A DNA stretch of 34,763 bases from SVFI01 sp045535935. GTDB lineage: Bacteria > Bacillota > Clostridia > Lachnospirales > Lachnospiraceae. The stretch lies in contig JAZSMO010000033.1 of assembly GCA_045535935.1 (NCBI GenBank), forward strand, positions 1 to 34,763. Direction: 5' to 3'. The notes beneath the pieces were generated by a model. It had not been told where the DNA came from. It saw only the letters and a list, made by a program, of their open reading frames with translations, and searched no databases. Shown piece after piece: positions 1 through 8,325 of this stretch (positions within the stretch are counted from its first letter, which is position 1; the number at the start of each line of letters is the position of its first letter). Made by a program: the position numbers and the translations under genes.

Positions 1-69
1 ATTATCAGAATTGATAGAAGACAGCCGAAGCCGAAGATTTCAGATATGCTTTTGTTGTTATTATTGTAG
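1..69 (+). CDS. C-terminal tail of an unidentified protein (partial)
   Basis: Frame 1 is open from the window edge to a TAG at 67-69 and would encode 22 residues ending in six leucines. A rho-independent terminator follows 20 bases later, which is what one expects after the last gene of a plus-strand unit. I do not recognise the protein. Frame 2 is also open but its stop lies inside the terminator, so frame 1 is preferred. Nothing else supports the call. Confidence 0.25.
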   Translation: MIRIDRRQPKPKISDMLLLLLL

Positions 70-70
70 A

Positions 71-138
71 TGTGAAAATTGCAAAAAGCAACCCCCGTAT
101 TTCGGGGGTTTTTAGAGGTGCTTTTTGTGAAAATTGCA
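71..138. repeat. 13-base direct repeat flanking the terminator
   Basis: TGTGAAAATTGCA occurs at 71-83 and again, identically, at 126-138. Between the copies lie the terminator hairpin and an inverted AAAAAGC/GCTTTTT pair. The arrangement could be a chance duplication or the scar of a small insertion. Confidence 0.5.
90..115 (+). terminator. Rho-independent terminator
   Basis: An 8-base-pair stem (AACCCCCG with CGGGGGTT, loop TATTT) is followed by a T run. On the other strand the hairpin is followed, after a short gap, by another T-rich stretch, so it may also stop transcription of the LRR gene at 145-1938. Confidence 0.75.
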
Positions 139-144
139 CAAGAA

Positions 145-1938
145 TTATAACTTCCGAAGTTTCGCTTTCGAACCAACTCCCTTTTTCTTCAGCATAGATT
201 TGTAGGCTTTCAGCTTCTTCTTCGGCACTTTTACTGTCGCATTTGATTTGATATTCTTAAATGCATTTGCTCCGACTTTTTTTGCCTTGAGCTTTGTTGT
301 TTTGATGGTGATGTTTTTCAGCTTTTTACAACCATAGAACGCTTTTGCACCAATCTTTTCCACGTTTTCTTCAATGGTGAGGCGCTTGATGTTGCGGTTG
401 TTCTTAAATGCATTTTTTGCAATCGCTGTCACCTTGTAGGTCACGCCGCCGATCTCCACTGTCGCCGGAATGATCACGGTCGCTTTTTTCTTGCTGACCG
501 GTTTTACGTATTCTACGGTTCCTTTTCCGTCCATGCGGACCTTGGTCACTTTGTAGGTTGCCATGTTTGCATCATCTTTATATTTTTTGCTCTTCACAGG
601 CGGTTTTACAGTCACGATCGCTGCTTTTGTTACCTGTGAGTAACCGCCGCATATGAGCTTACAGGTGTAGGTGTAGCTCCCAACCGGTTTTCCTGACGGA
701 ATGGCATAGGACGCTGCTGTCGCCCCGGAAATCGTTTTTCCGTTTTCCTGCCACTGGTAAGTAATCCTTTCTGTCCCGAAGGTCGCTTTTACTGTTACGG
801 AAAGCACTGCATCTTTGTGAGCATACGCTAACTGCAAACCTGTCGGCTGCGCAGTAATTGCAAACGGAACATAACCGCACACACATAGCTGCGAACCTTT
901 TTCGTAGCTATGTGCTTCTTTCACCGGTTTTTTGCACACTGCGCAGGTATATTGATGGCTGTCTGCGCTTTTTGTATATGTTTTTGTATAATGTTTCGCG
1001 CAGGAAACAGGAAGATTCACGCCCTGCGGTCCTGTAATGGAAACAATTTTTCTTCCTCCGATGTCGGACGGAAGGGAAATCTCCGTCATTCCTTCCGGTA
1101 AGTGTTCCACCGCGAGAGATACTGTTCCGTCATCGTTTACGATATAACTGACTTGTGCAGCATCCATCTGATACTGATCCACAAAACCCGTCTTCAAATG
1201 ATCCGGATAAAATATAGTTTCCAAGCCGTTACATCCACTAAAACTATATCCTGTAGCTTCTGTCACTCTCTCCGGAATCACCACTTGCGCAAGCCCATTA
1301 CAAAAGGAAAAGGCACCCTCTCCTATTGTTGTTACATTTTCCGGAATAACAATTTCTTCTAAGCTGCCACAATGCGCAAATGCATATTCACTTATCATTG
1401 TCAGCTCATTCGGCAAAATAACTTCCTTTAAACTTTCGCAATGAACAAACGTCGCATAACCTATTTGGGTCAAACTATTTGAAAGCACTATTTTTTCCAG
1501 TCCACTACACTGCTGAAAAACGTTCCTTTCCATATTCGTCACACTGTTTGGTATCGTGATTTCCTTTATCTTTTCACACCCCAGAAAGGCTGCCGTTTTT
1601 ATCGTTGTCACCGTATTCGGAATCGTGACACTTTTCAAATAGGATGAACCGTCGAACGATGCTCCCCCAATTGTTGTCACAGCATATTCCTCTCCATCCC
1701 GGGACACGTATGCAGGTATCACCACCTCTGTATATGCAGAATTTTGTTTATTCTTATATTCCGTTACCTCTGCCGTTTTATTTTCTTCATCCAAGGTATA
1801 CAAAATACCGTCAACCGTTACTTCCACCGTCTCCTCTGCTTTTGCAACAGCACTCTGCGCAAGCATCATAAAAACAGTTACCAGCACCATTGTCGATATC
1901 TTTCTTTTCTTCCAAATTTCTCTTACTTTTCTTTCCAT
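145..1938 (-). CDS. Secreted leucine-rich repeat (LRR_5/BspA-type) protein
   Basis: Predicted surface or secreted protein of 597 residues. The start at 1938 is chosen because GGAGG lies 11 bases upstream; the longer ORF start at 1968 has no ribosome site. A basic N-terminus and hydrophobic stretch ending near AVAKA form a signal peptide. A block of LRR_5 units follows (recurring patterns such as IPNTVTTIKTAAFLGC), about residues 65-250. Next come a Cys-rich linker with paired CxxC motifs, an Ig-like segment (YQWQENGKTI, near 380-450), and a second short LRR block near the C-terminus that ends in a very lysine-rich tail. There is no LPXTG motif or transmembrane anchor; the basic tail could bind the wall, which is inference. 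BspA-type proteins are adhesion or host-interaction factors in gut bacteria. It is monocistronic and convergent with the unknown gene at the left edge. Confidence 0.85.
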   Translation of the reverse strand: MERKVREIWKKRKISTMVLVTVFMMLAQSAVAKAEETVEVTVDGILYTLDEENKTAEVTEYKNKQNSAYTEVVIPAYVSRDGEEYAVTTIGGASFDGSSYLKSVTIPNTVTTIKTAAFLGCEKIKEITIPNSVTNMERNVFQQCSGLEKIVLSNSLTQIGYATFVHCESLKEVILPNELTMISEYAFAHCGSLEEIVIPENVTTIGEGAFSFCNGLAQVVIPERVTEATGYSFSGCNGLETIFYPDHLKTGFVDQYQMDAAQVSYIVNDDGTVSLAVEHLPEGMTEISLPSDIGGRKIVSITGPQGVNLPVSCAKHYTKTYTKSADSHQYTCAVCKKPVKEAHSYEKGSQLCVCGYVPFAITAQPTGLQLAYAHKDAVLSVTVKATFGTERITYQWQENGKTISGATAASYAIPSGKPVGSYTYTCKLICGGYSQVTKAAIVTVKPPVKSKKYKDDANMATYKVTKVRMDGKGTVEYVKPVSKKKATVIIPATVEIGGVTYKVTAIAKNAFKNNRNIKRLTIEENVEKIGAKAFYGCKKLKNITIKTTKLKAKKVGANAFKNIKSNATVKVPKKKLKAYKSMLKKKGVGSKAKLRKL

Positions 1939-2036
1939 CTTTCCTATTTCCTCCGATTGCGAAATCATAATTGTGCATTACTCTTATTTAACACCTTTTT
2001 CCCACCTATGTCTACCGCATTTCGGTTGCAAATCAT

Positions 2037-2075
2037 AAAAAAACCTCTACTCCCGCGTGCGCAGAAGCAGAGGTT
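2037..2075 (-). terminator. Terminator of metK
   Basis: On the minus strand the stem AACCTCTGCTTC / GGAGTAGAGGTT is followed by seven Ts, just after the metK stop codon. Confidence 0.85.
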
Positions 2076-2086
2076 ATCTTCACTTT

Positions 2087-3274
2087 TTATAAGCTCTTTT
2101 TCAAATCTTCCACCTTATCAAGTCTTTCCCACGGAAGATCGATATCGGTACGTCCGAAATGTCCGTACGCAGCTGTCTGTTTGTAAATCGGTCTGCGTAG
2201 ATCAAGCATCTTGATGATACCGGCCGGGCGGAAATCAAAGTTCTGGCGAACGATTTCAACGAGTTTCTCGTCGCTAACCGTTCCGGTTCCGAAAGTATCT
2301 ACCATAACAGAAGTCGGCTGTGCCACACCGATTGCATAAGAAAGCTGAATCTCACATTTCTTTGCAAGACCTGCTGCCACAATGTTCTTTGCCGCATATC
2401 TGGCCGCATAGGCTGCACTACGGTCTACCTTTGTACAGTCTTTTCCGGAGAAAGCTCCGCCGCCGTGACGGGCATATCCGCCGTAGGTATCTACGATAAT
2501 CTTACGTCCGGTCAGACCTGCATCTCCGTGTGGTCCGCCGATCACAAAACGTCCGGTCGGATTGATGAAATACTTTGTATCGTCATCTAAAAGTTCTTTC
2601 GGAAGAACCGGGTCAAATACATATTTCTTAATATCTGCATGAATCTGCTCCTGCGTTACATCCGGATCGTGCTGCGTGGAAAGAACCACTGCCTCAAGGC
2701 GAAGCGGCTTTCCGTTTTCATCGTACTCAACAGAAACCTGACTCTTTCCGTCCGGACGAAGGTAAGAAAGTGTTCCGTCTTTACGAACCTTTGCAAGCTG
2801 AAGTGCCAGCTTATGCGCAAGACTGATCGGATAAGGCATAAACTCTTCCGTTTCATCTGTCGCATAACCGAACATCATACCCTGATCTCCGGCTCCGATT
2901 GCCTCAATCTCTTCCTCAGACATTTTGTTTTCTTTTGCCTCAAGAGCCTTGTCCACTCCCATGGCGATATCTGCTGACTGTTTGTCGAGGGCAACCATAA
3001 CCGCACATGTATCTGCGTCGAAACCGATTTTTCCTCGGTTATATCCAATTTCATTGACTGTCTCACGAACAAGTGTCGGGATATCAAGCTGTGCCTGTGT
3101 CGTGATCTCACCGGTCACAAGAACAAAACCCGTACAGCAACATGTCTCACATGCCACACGGCTCATCGGATCCTGCTCCATGCAAGCGTCAAGGATCGCA
3201 TCTGAAATCGCATCGCAGACTTTATCCGGATGTCCTTCTGTCACTGATTCTGAAGTAAATAATCTTTTTTCCAT
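2087..3274 (-). CDS. metK: S-adenosylmethionine synthetase
   Basis: Makes SAM from methionine and ATP in the cytoplasm. The 395-residue length is normal for MetK. Family signatures are intact: the N-terminal FTSESVTEGHPDK (ATP/methionine site), GAGDQGMMFGYA near residue 115, and the P-loop-like GGAFSGKDCTKVDRSAAY. The start at 3274 is set by AAGGAGG and by agreement with the family N-terminus (MEKRLFTSES); the ORF could extend to 3316, but that would run into the leader terminator. It stands alone between its own riboswitch and terminator, so it is regulated by SAM. Confidence 0.98.
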   Translation of the reverse strand: MEKRLFTSESVTEGHPDKVCDAISDAILDACMEQDPMSRVACETCCCTGFVLVTGEITTQAQLDIPTLVRETVNEIGYNRGKIGFDADTCAVMVALDKQSADIAMGVDKALEAKENKMSEEEIEAIGAGDQGMMFGYATDETEEFMPYPISLAHKLALQLAKVRKDGTLSYLRPDGKSQVSVEYDENGKPLRLEAVVLSTQHDPDVTQEQIHADIKKYVFDPVLPKELLDDDTKYFINPTGRFVIGGPHGDAGLTGRKIIVDTYGGYARHGGGAFSGKDCTKVDRSAAYAARYAAKNIVAAGLAKKCEIQLSYAIGVAQPTSVMVDTFGTGTVSDEKLVEIVRQNFDFRPAGIIKMLDLRRPIYKQTAAYGHFGRTDIDLPWERLDKVEDLKKSL

Positions 3275-3315
3275 TGTTCCTCCTTTGAGTGTCTCTAAAC
3301 TGCGCGAGCTACGCA

Positions 3316-3347
3316 TAAAAAATCCGCCTGGTTACGAACAAGCGGAC
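3316..3347 (-). terminator. Expression-platform terminator of the SAM riboswitch
   Basis: On the minus strand a GTCCGC / GGCGGAT stem precedes a six-T run, between the aptamer and the metK ribosome site. It is the expected off-state structure when SAM is bound. Confidence 0.85.
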
Positions 3348-3364
3348 GGTCTTACGGTGAAGAA

Positions 3365-3466
3365 CCTCTTATTGTTCGATCATTCGCTCAGGTTGGCACC
3401 TTCCCTTGCGGGGGTTGCCGTGGCTTCACAGGTCCTCTGTACCTCCACCACTCTGAATAAGAGACT
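3365..3466 (-). promoter_or_regulatory. SAM-I (S-box) riboswitch aptamer
   Basis: Read on the minus strand, the region has the S-box landmarks in order: the P1 strand CTCTTATTC, the AGAGTGGTGGAGG kink-turn region, CTGTGAAGCCACGGCAACC, AAGGTGCCAACCTG, and the closing GAACAATAAGAG that pairs back to P1. An intrinsic terminator and metK follow directly. S-box leaders normally switch methionine and SAM genes off when SAM is plentiful, which fits metK as the target. Confidence 0.97.
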
Positions 3467-3494
3467 TTCTAAATTTATTTTGTTTACGTTTAAC

Positions 3495-3523
3495 AATATA
3501 ACCTTTTTCGTCCGACTCGTCAA
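3495..3523 (-). promoter_or_regulatory. Sigma-A promoter of the metK riboswitch transcript
   Basis: TTGACG, a 17-base spacer and TATATT on the minus strand, placed just upstream of the aptamer. Its -35 box sits 19 bases from the -35 box of the divergent HD-GYP promoter. Confidence 0.75.
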
Positions 3524-3542
3524 TACATACCTTACTATTTCA

Positions 3543-3571
3543 TTGACATCAACCCTCAAAAAAATTATAAT
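3543..3571 (+). promoter_or_regulatory. Perfect-consensus sigma-A promoter of the HD-GYP gene
   Basis: TTGACA, 17 bases, TATAAT: both hexamers and the spacer match the consensus exactly, 37 bases before the start codon. It predicts strong constitutive transcription. Confidence 0.85.
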
Positions 3572-3608
3572 TTTATATATCAAGCTAACGATTCGGAGTG
3601 TGAACAAC

Positions 3609-4700
3609 ATGAAAAGAGTTAACGTCTCCAACTTAATACCCGGCATGATCACTGCAGAAGATGTTTATACATACGGCAACCAGTTGATCATTCCGAAACA
3701 CACGATCCTGAACGACAAAGCAATTACCCGTTTGGAATTCTATTCCATTATGAGCATCCGCGTGGAAGATGCTCCGGCCGACCTTCCGACACCGGCGGTT
3801 TCATCTGCAGGTGCTTCGCAAGAAATACCTTATTCACAGTGGGTACAGTCAAGTCCGGAATTCAAAAAATTCAAACAGGACTACAACGAATCCGTAAATG
3901 AGTTCAAGACCAGCCTTAACGACATTGTCGAAAAGGGAAGTGAGATTAACGTAGATGAAGTCCTCCACAGTACGATGGATTTATTTCACACAGATGGCAA
4001 TACGTTCAGCTTTTTTAATATGATGCAAAACATGCGTGAATACGATGACATGACCTATGCGCACAGTATGAATGTCGCACTGATCAGCAACGTTCTCGCC
4101 AACTGGCTGCACCTTCCGCAGGAAGACATCGAGATGGCAACACTTTGCGGTTTATTTCATGACATCGGCAAACTGGCCATTCCTGATAAAATCATTAAAA
4201 AACCGGACAAATTGACCGACCAGGAATATGCCATCGTTAAGAAGCATACGATCGAAGGCTACAACATCTTAAAAAATCAAAAAATACACGATCACATTAA
4301 AAACACTGCTCTTATGCATCATGAGCGTTGTGACAAAGGCGGTTATCCGCTCGGAATCGGAGCCGATCAGATTGATAAATTTGCCAAGATCGTTTCCATT
4401 GCGGATGTGTACGATGCGATGACAGCAGCCCGTGTTTACCGCGGTCCGCTCTGTCCGTTCTCCGTCATTGAAATCTTTGAAAAAGAGGGACTTCAGAAAT
4501 ATGAAACCGAGTACATCCTCTGTTTCCTCGAAAATGTTGTCCTGACCTACATGAACAACCGGGTACGTCTCAGCAATGGCATGGAAGGCGACATCGTGTA
4601 CATCAACCGCCAAATGCTTTCCAAACCGATGGTAAAATGCGGCGATCAGTTCATTGATCTTTCCGTGGAAAAAGACATTTCCATTGTGGAAATTATATAA
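3609..4700 (+). CDS. HD-GYP domain protein (putative cyclic-di-nucleotide phosphodiesterase)
   Basis: 363 residues. The start at 3609 follows the perfect promoter; the open frame runs further upstream only because it crosses the riboswitch region. An N-terminal segment (residues 1-55) typical of clostridial HD-GYP proteins precedes a linker. The HD-GYP domain at about 145-290 keeps H152, the H184-D185 dyad in HDIGK, H213, the HH pair at 237-238, G245-Y246-P247 and D266. The metal ligands are therefore complete and activity is likely, unlike the paralogue at 26536-27582. The GYP motif reads CDKGGYP rather than the usual DGxGYP. HD-GYP enzymes hydrolyse c-di-GMP or related dinucleotides; the actual substrate cannot be read from sequence. 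A small beta-rich tail follows. No membrane segment or receiver domain is present. Confidence 0.9.
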   Translation: MKRVNVSNLIPGMITAEDVYTYGNQLIIPKHTILNDKAITRLEFYSIMSIRVEDAPADLPTPAVSSAGASQEIPYSQWVQSSPEFKKFKQDYNESVNEFKTSLNDIVEKGSEINVDEVLHSTMDLFHTDGNTFSFFNMMQNMREYDDMTYAHSMNVALISNVLANWLHLPQEDIEMATLCGLFHDIGKLAIPDKIIKKPDKLTDQEYAIVKKHTIEGYNILKNQKIHDHIKNTALMHHERCDKGGYPLGIGADQIDKFAKIVSIADVYDAMTAARVYRGPLCPFSVIEIFEKEGLQKYETEYILCFLENVVLTYMNNRVRLSNGMEGDIVYINRQMLSKPMVKCGDQFIDLSVEKDISIVEII

Positions 4701-4707
4701 AATACGA

Positions 4708-4748
4708 AAAAAGGATTTGCACACAATCTGTTGCAAATCCTTTTCTTA
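4708..4748. terminator. Bidirectional terminator between HD-GYP gene and murA
   Basis: The stem AAAAGGATTTGCA / TGCAAATCCTTTT has A and T runs on both sides, serving the two convergent genes. Confidence 0.85.
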
Positions 4749-4763
4749 TTGTCCTTCAACAAT

Positions 4764-6056
4764 TCAACCTACTTTTAATTTGAACTTCTGAATCTCTCTC
4801 TCGCAGGACACCTTTTCAATCTGTGCACCGAGTCCTTTGAGTTTCACTTCGAAATCTTCATATCCGCGTTCAATATAGACGATATCATCAACAATCGTAA
4901 ATCCTTCTGCCGCCATACCTGCAATCACAAGTGCTGCTCCTGCACGAAGATCCGGCGCATTAATATGTGCACCCGTATACTTATCTACGCCTTCAATAAT
5001 GGCTGTATTTCCTTCTACCTTGATCTCGGCGCCCATCTTGGCAAGCTCATCTACATATTTGAATCGATTTTCAAAAATACTCTCCGTCACAATACTGGTT
5101 CCTGACGAAAGAGCAAGCGTAACCGCAATCTGCGGCTGCATATCGGTCGGAAATCCCGGATATGCCAATGTCTTGACATGCGTATGTGTCAACGGATTCG
5201 CTGCAACAACCCTCACTGCATCATCTGACTCCGTCACTTCACAACCAATCTCCATCAGCTTGGAACAGATGGAATCCAAATGTTTCGGAATCACATTTTT
5301 CACTGTCACATCACCTTTGGTCGCTGCTGCCGCAAACATGAATGTACCCGCTTCAATCTGATCCGGAATCACAGAATATTCTGACTTATGGAGCTTTTCT
5401 ACGCCGCGGATACGAATCACATCCGTACCTGCACCTTTGATATTGGCTCCCATACTGTTCAAAAAGTTAGCCACGTCTACAACATGCGGTTCTTTTGCTG
5501 CATTTTCGATAATCGTCTGTCCGTCTGCAAGCGCAGCTGCCATCATAACATTAATTGTGGCTCCGACAGAGACAACGTCCATATAAATATGTCCGCCTTT
5601 TAATTTCTCAGCTCTTGCATAAATACGGCCATGAGAGAGTCCTGCCTGTGCTCCGAGCGCTTTAAATCCCTTTAGGTGAAGATCGACAGGTCGACTTCCG
5701 ATATTACAACCTCCTGGAAGAGCCACCTCCACATTTTTGTATTTACCAAGCAGAGCTCCCACAAGATAATATGAAGCTCTGATCTTTTTGATATATTCAT
5801 TTTCTACGATAAGATCATTGATCGTAGAACCATTAATCTTAACTGTATGGCGATCGATACGCTCTACATATGCACCGATACTCTTAATCGCATCCAGCAG
5901 CACATTGGTGTCACGTACATCAGGCATATTTTCAATTAATACAGGCTCATCCGCCATAGTAGCTGCAGCAAGGATTGCCAACGCCGCATTTTTGGCGCCG
6001 CCGATCTCTACTTCGCCGACCAGTGGATTGCCGCCCTTAATCACATACTGTTCCAT
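4764..6056 (-). CDS. murA: UDP-N-acetylglucosamine 1-carboxyvinyltransferase
   Basis: First committed step of peptidoglycan synthesis: transfers enolpyruvate from PEP to UDP-GlcNAc in the cytoplasm. It has 430 residues, the normal length. K22-N23 in GGAKNAA and the PEP-reactive C117 in LPGGCNIGSRPVD are present, so the enzyme should be fosfomycin-sensitive rather than carrying the Cys-to-Asp resistance change. The double inside-out alpha/beta fold pattern is complete. Clostridia and bacilli often carry two MurA copies; which one this is cannot be told here. It has its own promoter and sits directly downstream of a cell-wall peptidase gene. Confidence 0.97.
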   Translation of the reverse strand: MEQYVIKGGNPLVGEVEIGGAKNAALAILAAATMADEPVLIENMPDVRDTNVLLDAIKSIGAYVERIDRHTVKINGSTINDLIVENEYIKKIRASYYLVGALLGKYKNVEVALPGGCNIGSRPVDLHLKGFKALGAQAGLSHGRIYARAEKLKGGHIYMDVVSVGATINVMMAAALADGQTIIENAAKEPHVVDVANFLNSMGANIKGAGTDVIRIRGVEKLHKSEYSVIPDQIEAGTFMFAAAATKGDVTVKNVIPKHLDSICSKLMEIGCEVTESDDAVRVVAANPLTHTHVKTLAYPGFPTDMQPQIAVTLALSSGTSIVTESIFENRFKYVDELAKMGAEIKVEGNTAIIEGVDKYTGAHINAPDLRAGAALVIAGMAAEGFTIVDDIVYIERGYEDFEVKLKGLGAQIEKVSCEREIQKFKLKVG

Positions 6057-6096
6057 TACACACCTCAGAATAGTGTTATTTGTATACTCGTTACCT

Positions 6097-6126
6097 ATTA
6101 TATACCATATCTATGGTTTTTGTAAA
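6097..6126 (-). promoter_or_regulatory. Sigma-A promoter of murA
   Basis: TTTACA, 18 bases, TATAAT on the minus strand, about 40 bases upstream of the murA start. It lies in the gap after the peptidase gene and shows murA can be transcribed independently of the upstream operon. Confidence 0.65.
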
Positions 6127-6140
6127 TCTGTTAATTTATG

Positions 6141-7721
6141 TTAATTCAAATATTTCAACGGATTTACCTGCGAACCGCCGATCAAGATCTCAAAATGAAC
6201 ATGCGGGCCACTGCTTCGCCCTGTATTTCCGGACAAGGCAATTTTCTGTCCCTGAGATACCGTCTGTCCTGCTTTGACAAGCACTTTCGACAAATGCGCA
6301 TAACGGGTCTGTCGTCCATCCGCATGGTTGATATAAACAACATAACCGTATCCGCTTCCCCATCCGGCTTTTGCAACCGTACCTGCACTGGAAGCCCAGA
6401 CAGTCGTTCCGATCGGAGTCGCCCAGTCGACACCCTTATGGTAAGTAGAAGCACCTCTTACCGGCGCACTTCGCCGTCCGAACTGTGAGGACAAACGACC
6501 TCCGGAAATCGGCTTAATGTAAGTCGGAGGAATCTTTGTTCCTTTTTCAACAATTTTAGGAACTGCCTCAAATGTTATTTCTTCCTTCAAAATCTCCGTA
6601 CTTATCTCTTTCTCGTTGTTGTACGTTTTCACTGCGGCAATTTTATGGTGCCCCGCAGAAGGTTGTTGCAAAACAACGGAATCCGTTGTATACCAATCAT
6701 CGTTATAGACATATTGGATCTCGGCTTCATAATCCTCTTCCAGATATATTTCTTCCTTCCATGTAATGGAAAGCTCCGGTTCCGGCGCAGTGATAATAAT
6801 CTCTTCACCGACACGAATTGTAGAATTTTCATCTTCCAAGGAATCGTTTAATTCAATAATTTTTTCTAACGGAATATTATTTATAATGGAAATCTCTGAT
6901 AACGTATCTCCCGACTGCACCTCATATATCTTCTGTACATCCTGCTGTTCTGTCACAAGACTGATGGCTTCCTCCACCGGGGTAATCTCTGCCTTCGTAA
7001 GATAGGATTCCACAATCTCAATCTTATCCGCATATGCGAGTTCGGTCAATCCGTAATCAAAATCATCAAAAGTAACTTCTTTTGCCGCTTCGACACCGGA
7101 AAGCATGGTTGTGAGCGCCGCCGATACACCGGCCTCCAGTTCCGTTTCCTTCTCCAACTCAGACTCCTGCTGCTTTTCTTCTTTGCTTTCCGCAACAGCT
7201 GTCAGAACATTAATTTCTCTCTCCTTATCCGGTCCCAGTGAAACCTGATATTCCTGCCCGCTTTGATATTTATCAAGCGCCGCCTGAAGCACCTTGCGAA
7301 CCTCATCCATCGTACTGACATTTACCATAAGCTGATTTACTTTGATGGTATATGCAGGCTGTCTGTTTTCCATATGAGTCACGCCCAAAACCATCTCCAT
7401 AGACTGCAAAATGTCATCCCGATCGGTAAAAAGCTCAAAAAAGGCTTCTCGCCCCTGCATTTTTAAATCTGTCTCAGCCAAAAAAAGTCCTTCCTGTTGC
7501 TCCGCAGCAACCCTGCGAGCTTCCCAGAGCAACTTCTCTGCCTGCGACTCATCGGACACGGTTCCCACAAACACGCCGTTGAGAGAAATCTCAAAAACAT
7601 TATTCACGCCGCCTTCCACCTTGGTATAAGAAGGCAACAAAAAAAAGCTTACGACAAATATCAAAGCCAACATTTTTAAATATGTGATTTTTATGCATCT
7701 GCTATACTTCGTTATTTTCAT
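6141..7721 (-). CDS. M23 family metallopeptidase with LysM and G5 domains
   Basis: Membrane-anchored cell-wall endopeptidase of 526 residues. A signal anchor spans about 14-30. A coiled, Glu-rich region (175-200) follows, then a LysM repeat (about 264-312, YEVQSGDTLSEIS), a G5 domain (about 315-395) and a C-terminal LytM/M23 domain (about 405-520). The zinc ligands H428, D432 (HKGVD) and H509 in GPHVHFE are visible, along with H476 and H507. LysM binds glycan; M23 enzymes cut peptide cross-links. It lies 6 bases downstream of the flavin reductase gene and its ribosome site is inside that gene, so they are co-transcribed. Being followed by murA places it in a wall-assembly neighbourhood. Confidence 0.93.
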   Translation of the reverse strand: MKITKYSRCIKITYLKMLALIFVVSFFLLPSYTKVEGGVNNVFEISLNGVFVGTVSDESQAEKLLWEARRVAAEQQEGLFLAETDLKMQGREAFFELFTDRDDILQSMEMVLGVTHMENRQPAYTIKVNQLMVNVSTMDEVRKVLQAALDKYQSGQEYQVSLGPDKEREINVLTAVAESKEEKQQESELEKETELEAGVSAALTTMLSGVEAAKEVTFDDFDYGLTELAYADKIEIVESYLTKAEITPVEEAISLVTEQQDVQKIYEVQSGDTLSEISIINNIPLEKIIELNDSLEDENSTIRVGEEIIITAPEPELSITWKEEIYLEEDYEAEIQYVYNDDWYTTDSVVLQQPSAGHHKIAAVKTYNNEKEISTEILKEEITFEAVPKIVEKGTKIPPTYIKPISGGRLSSQFGRRSAPVRGASTYHKGVDWATPIGTTVWASSAGTVAKAGWGSGYGYVVYINHADGRQTRYAHLSKVLVKAGQTVSQGQKIALSGNTGRSSGPHVHFEILIGGSQVNPLKYLN

Positions 7722-7727
7722 TGCAAA

Positions 7728-8300
7728 TTATTTCCTTTTTGGTTTCTCGACGCTATAGCCGAACTTACCGAGGGCTTCACCCATAGTAAAATATGTGCCG
7801 TGAGAATATACGATCGGATCCGCTGCTTCCAAATGAAAACTTCCTTTTTCGTCCATATAAGCATCATCCACGCTGACAGCTACCACTTCTGCAATAAACA
7901 TATCATGGGAGCCAAGTTCGATACGCTCTTTTACTACACACTCAATAGACACCGGACTCTCTGCGATTCTCGGTGCCTTCACCACTTTCCCCGGAAGGGC
8001 TGTCAAATTCATTTCTTTGAATTTATCTACATCACGACCGCTTTTTACACCGCAATAATCGGTCGCATACGCAAGTGCCACCGTAGTCAGATTGATTACA
8101 AACTCTCCGCTGTCGCAAATCATTGCATGCGAATGACGCTCCGGGCGCACAGAAATAGAAACCATCGGCGGAGTGGAACATATCGTTCCCGCCCATGCAA
8201 CGGTAATAATATTTTTATTTCCATCACTGTCAGCTACGCTGACCATTACAACCGGCAACGGATACAGCATATTGCCAGGCTTAAAATCTGTTTTTGACAT
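7728..8300 (-). CDS. Flavin reductase family protein (flavoredoxin-like)
   Basis: 190 residues of the FMN-binding split-barrel flavin reductase-like family. Characteristic segments are the N-terminal PLPVVMVSVAD, TICSTPPMVSISVRPERHSH (FMN phosphate region) and SGEFVINLT. The start at 8300 has AGGAG 10 bases upstream; the open frame extends to 8390 only through the upstream gene. Such proteins move electrons to flavin or small redox partners; the partner is unknown. It is the middle gene of a three-gene unit, 25 bases after the coiled-coil gene, and its link to the wall peptidase is not obvious. Confidence 0.9.
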   Translation of the reverse strand: MSKTDFKPGNMLYPLPVVMVSVADSDGNKNIITVAWAGTICSTPPMVSISVRPERHSHAMICDSGEFVINLTTVALAYATDYCGVKSGRDVDKFKEMNLTALPGKVVKAPRIAESPVSIECVVKERIELGSHDMFIAEVVAVSVDDAYMDEKGSFHLEAADPIVYSHGTYFTMGEALGKFGYSVEKPKRK

Positions 8301-8325
8301 TGTCTTGCAACTCCTATCACTGCTT

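Noticed and set aside
2925..3608. Plus-strand open frame that would extend the HD-GYP protein upstream by over 220 residues
   Set aside because: It crosses antisense metK, the SAM-I riboswitch and both promoters, and it has no ribosome site; the family N-terminus fits the start at 3609.
3572..3608. c-di-GMP riboswitch before the HD-GYP gene
   Set aside because: The leader is too short and lacks the GEMM motifs.
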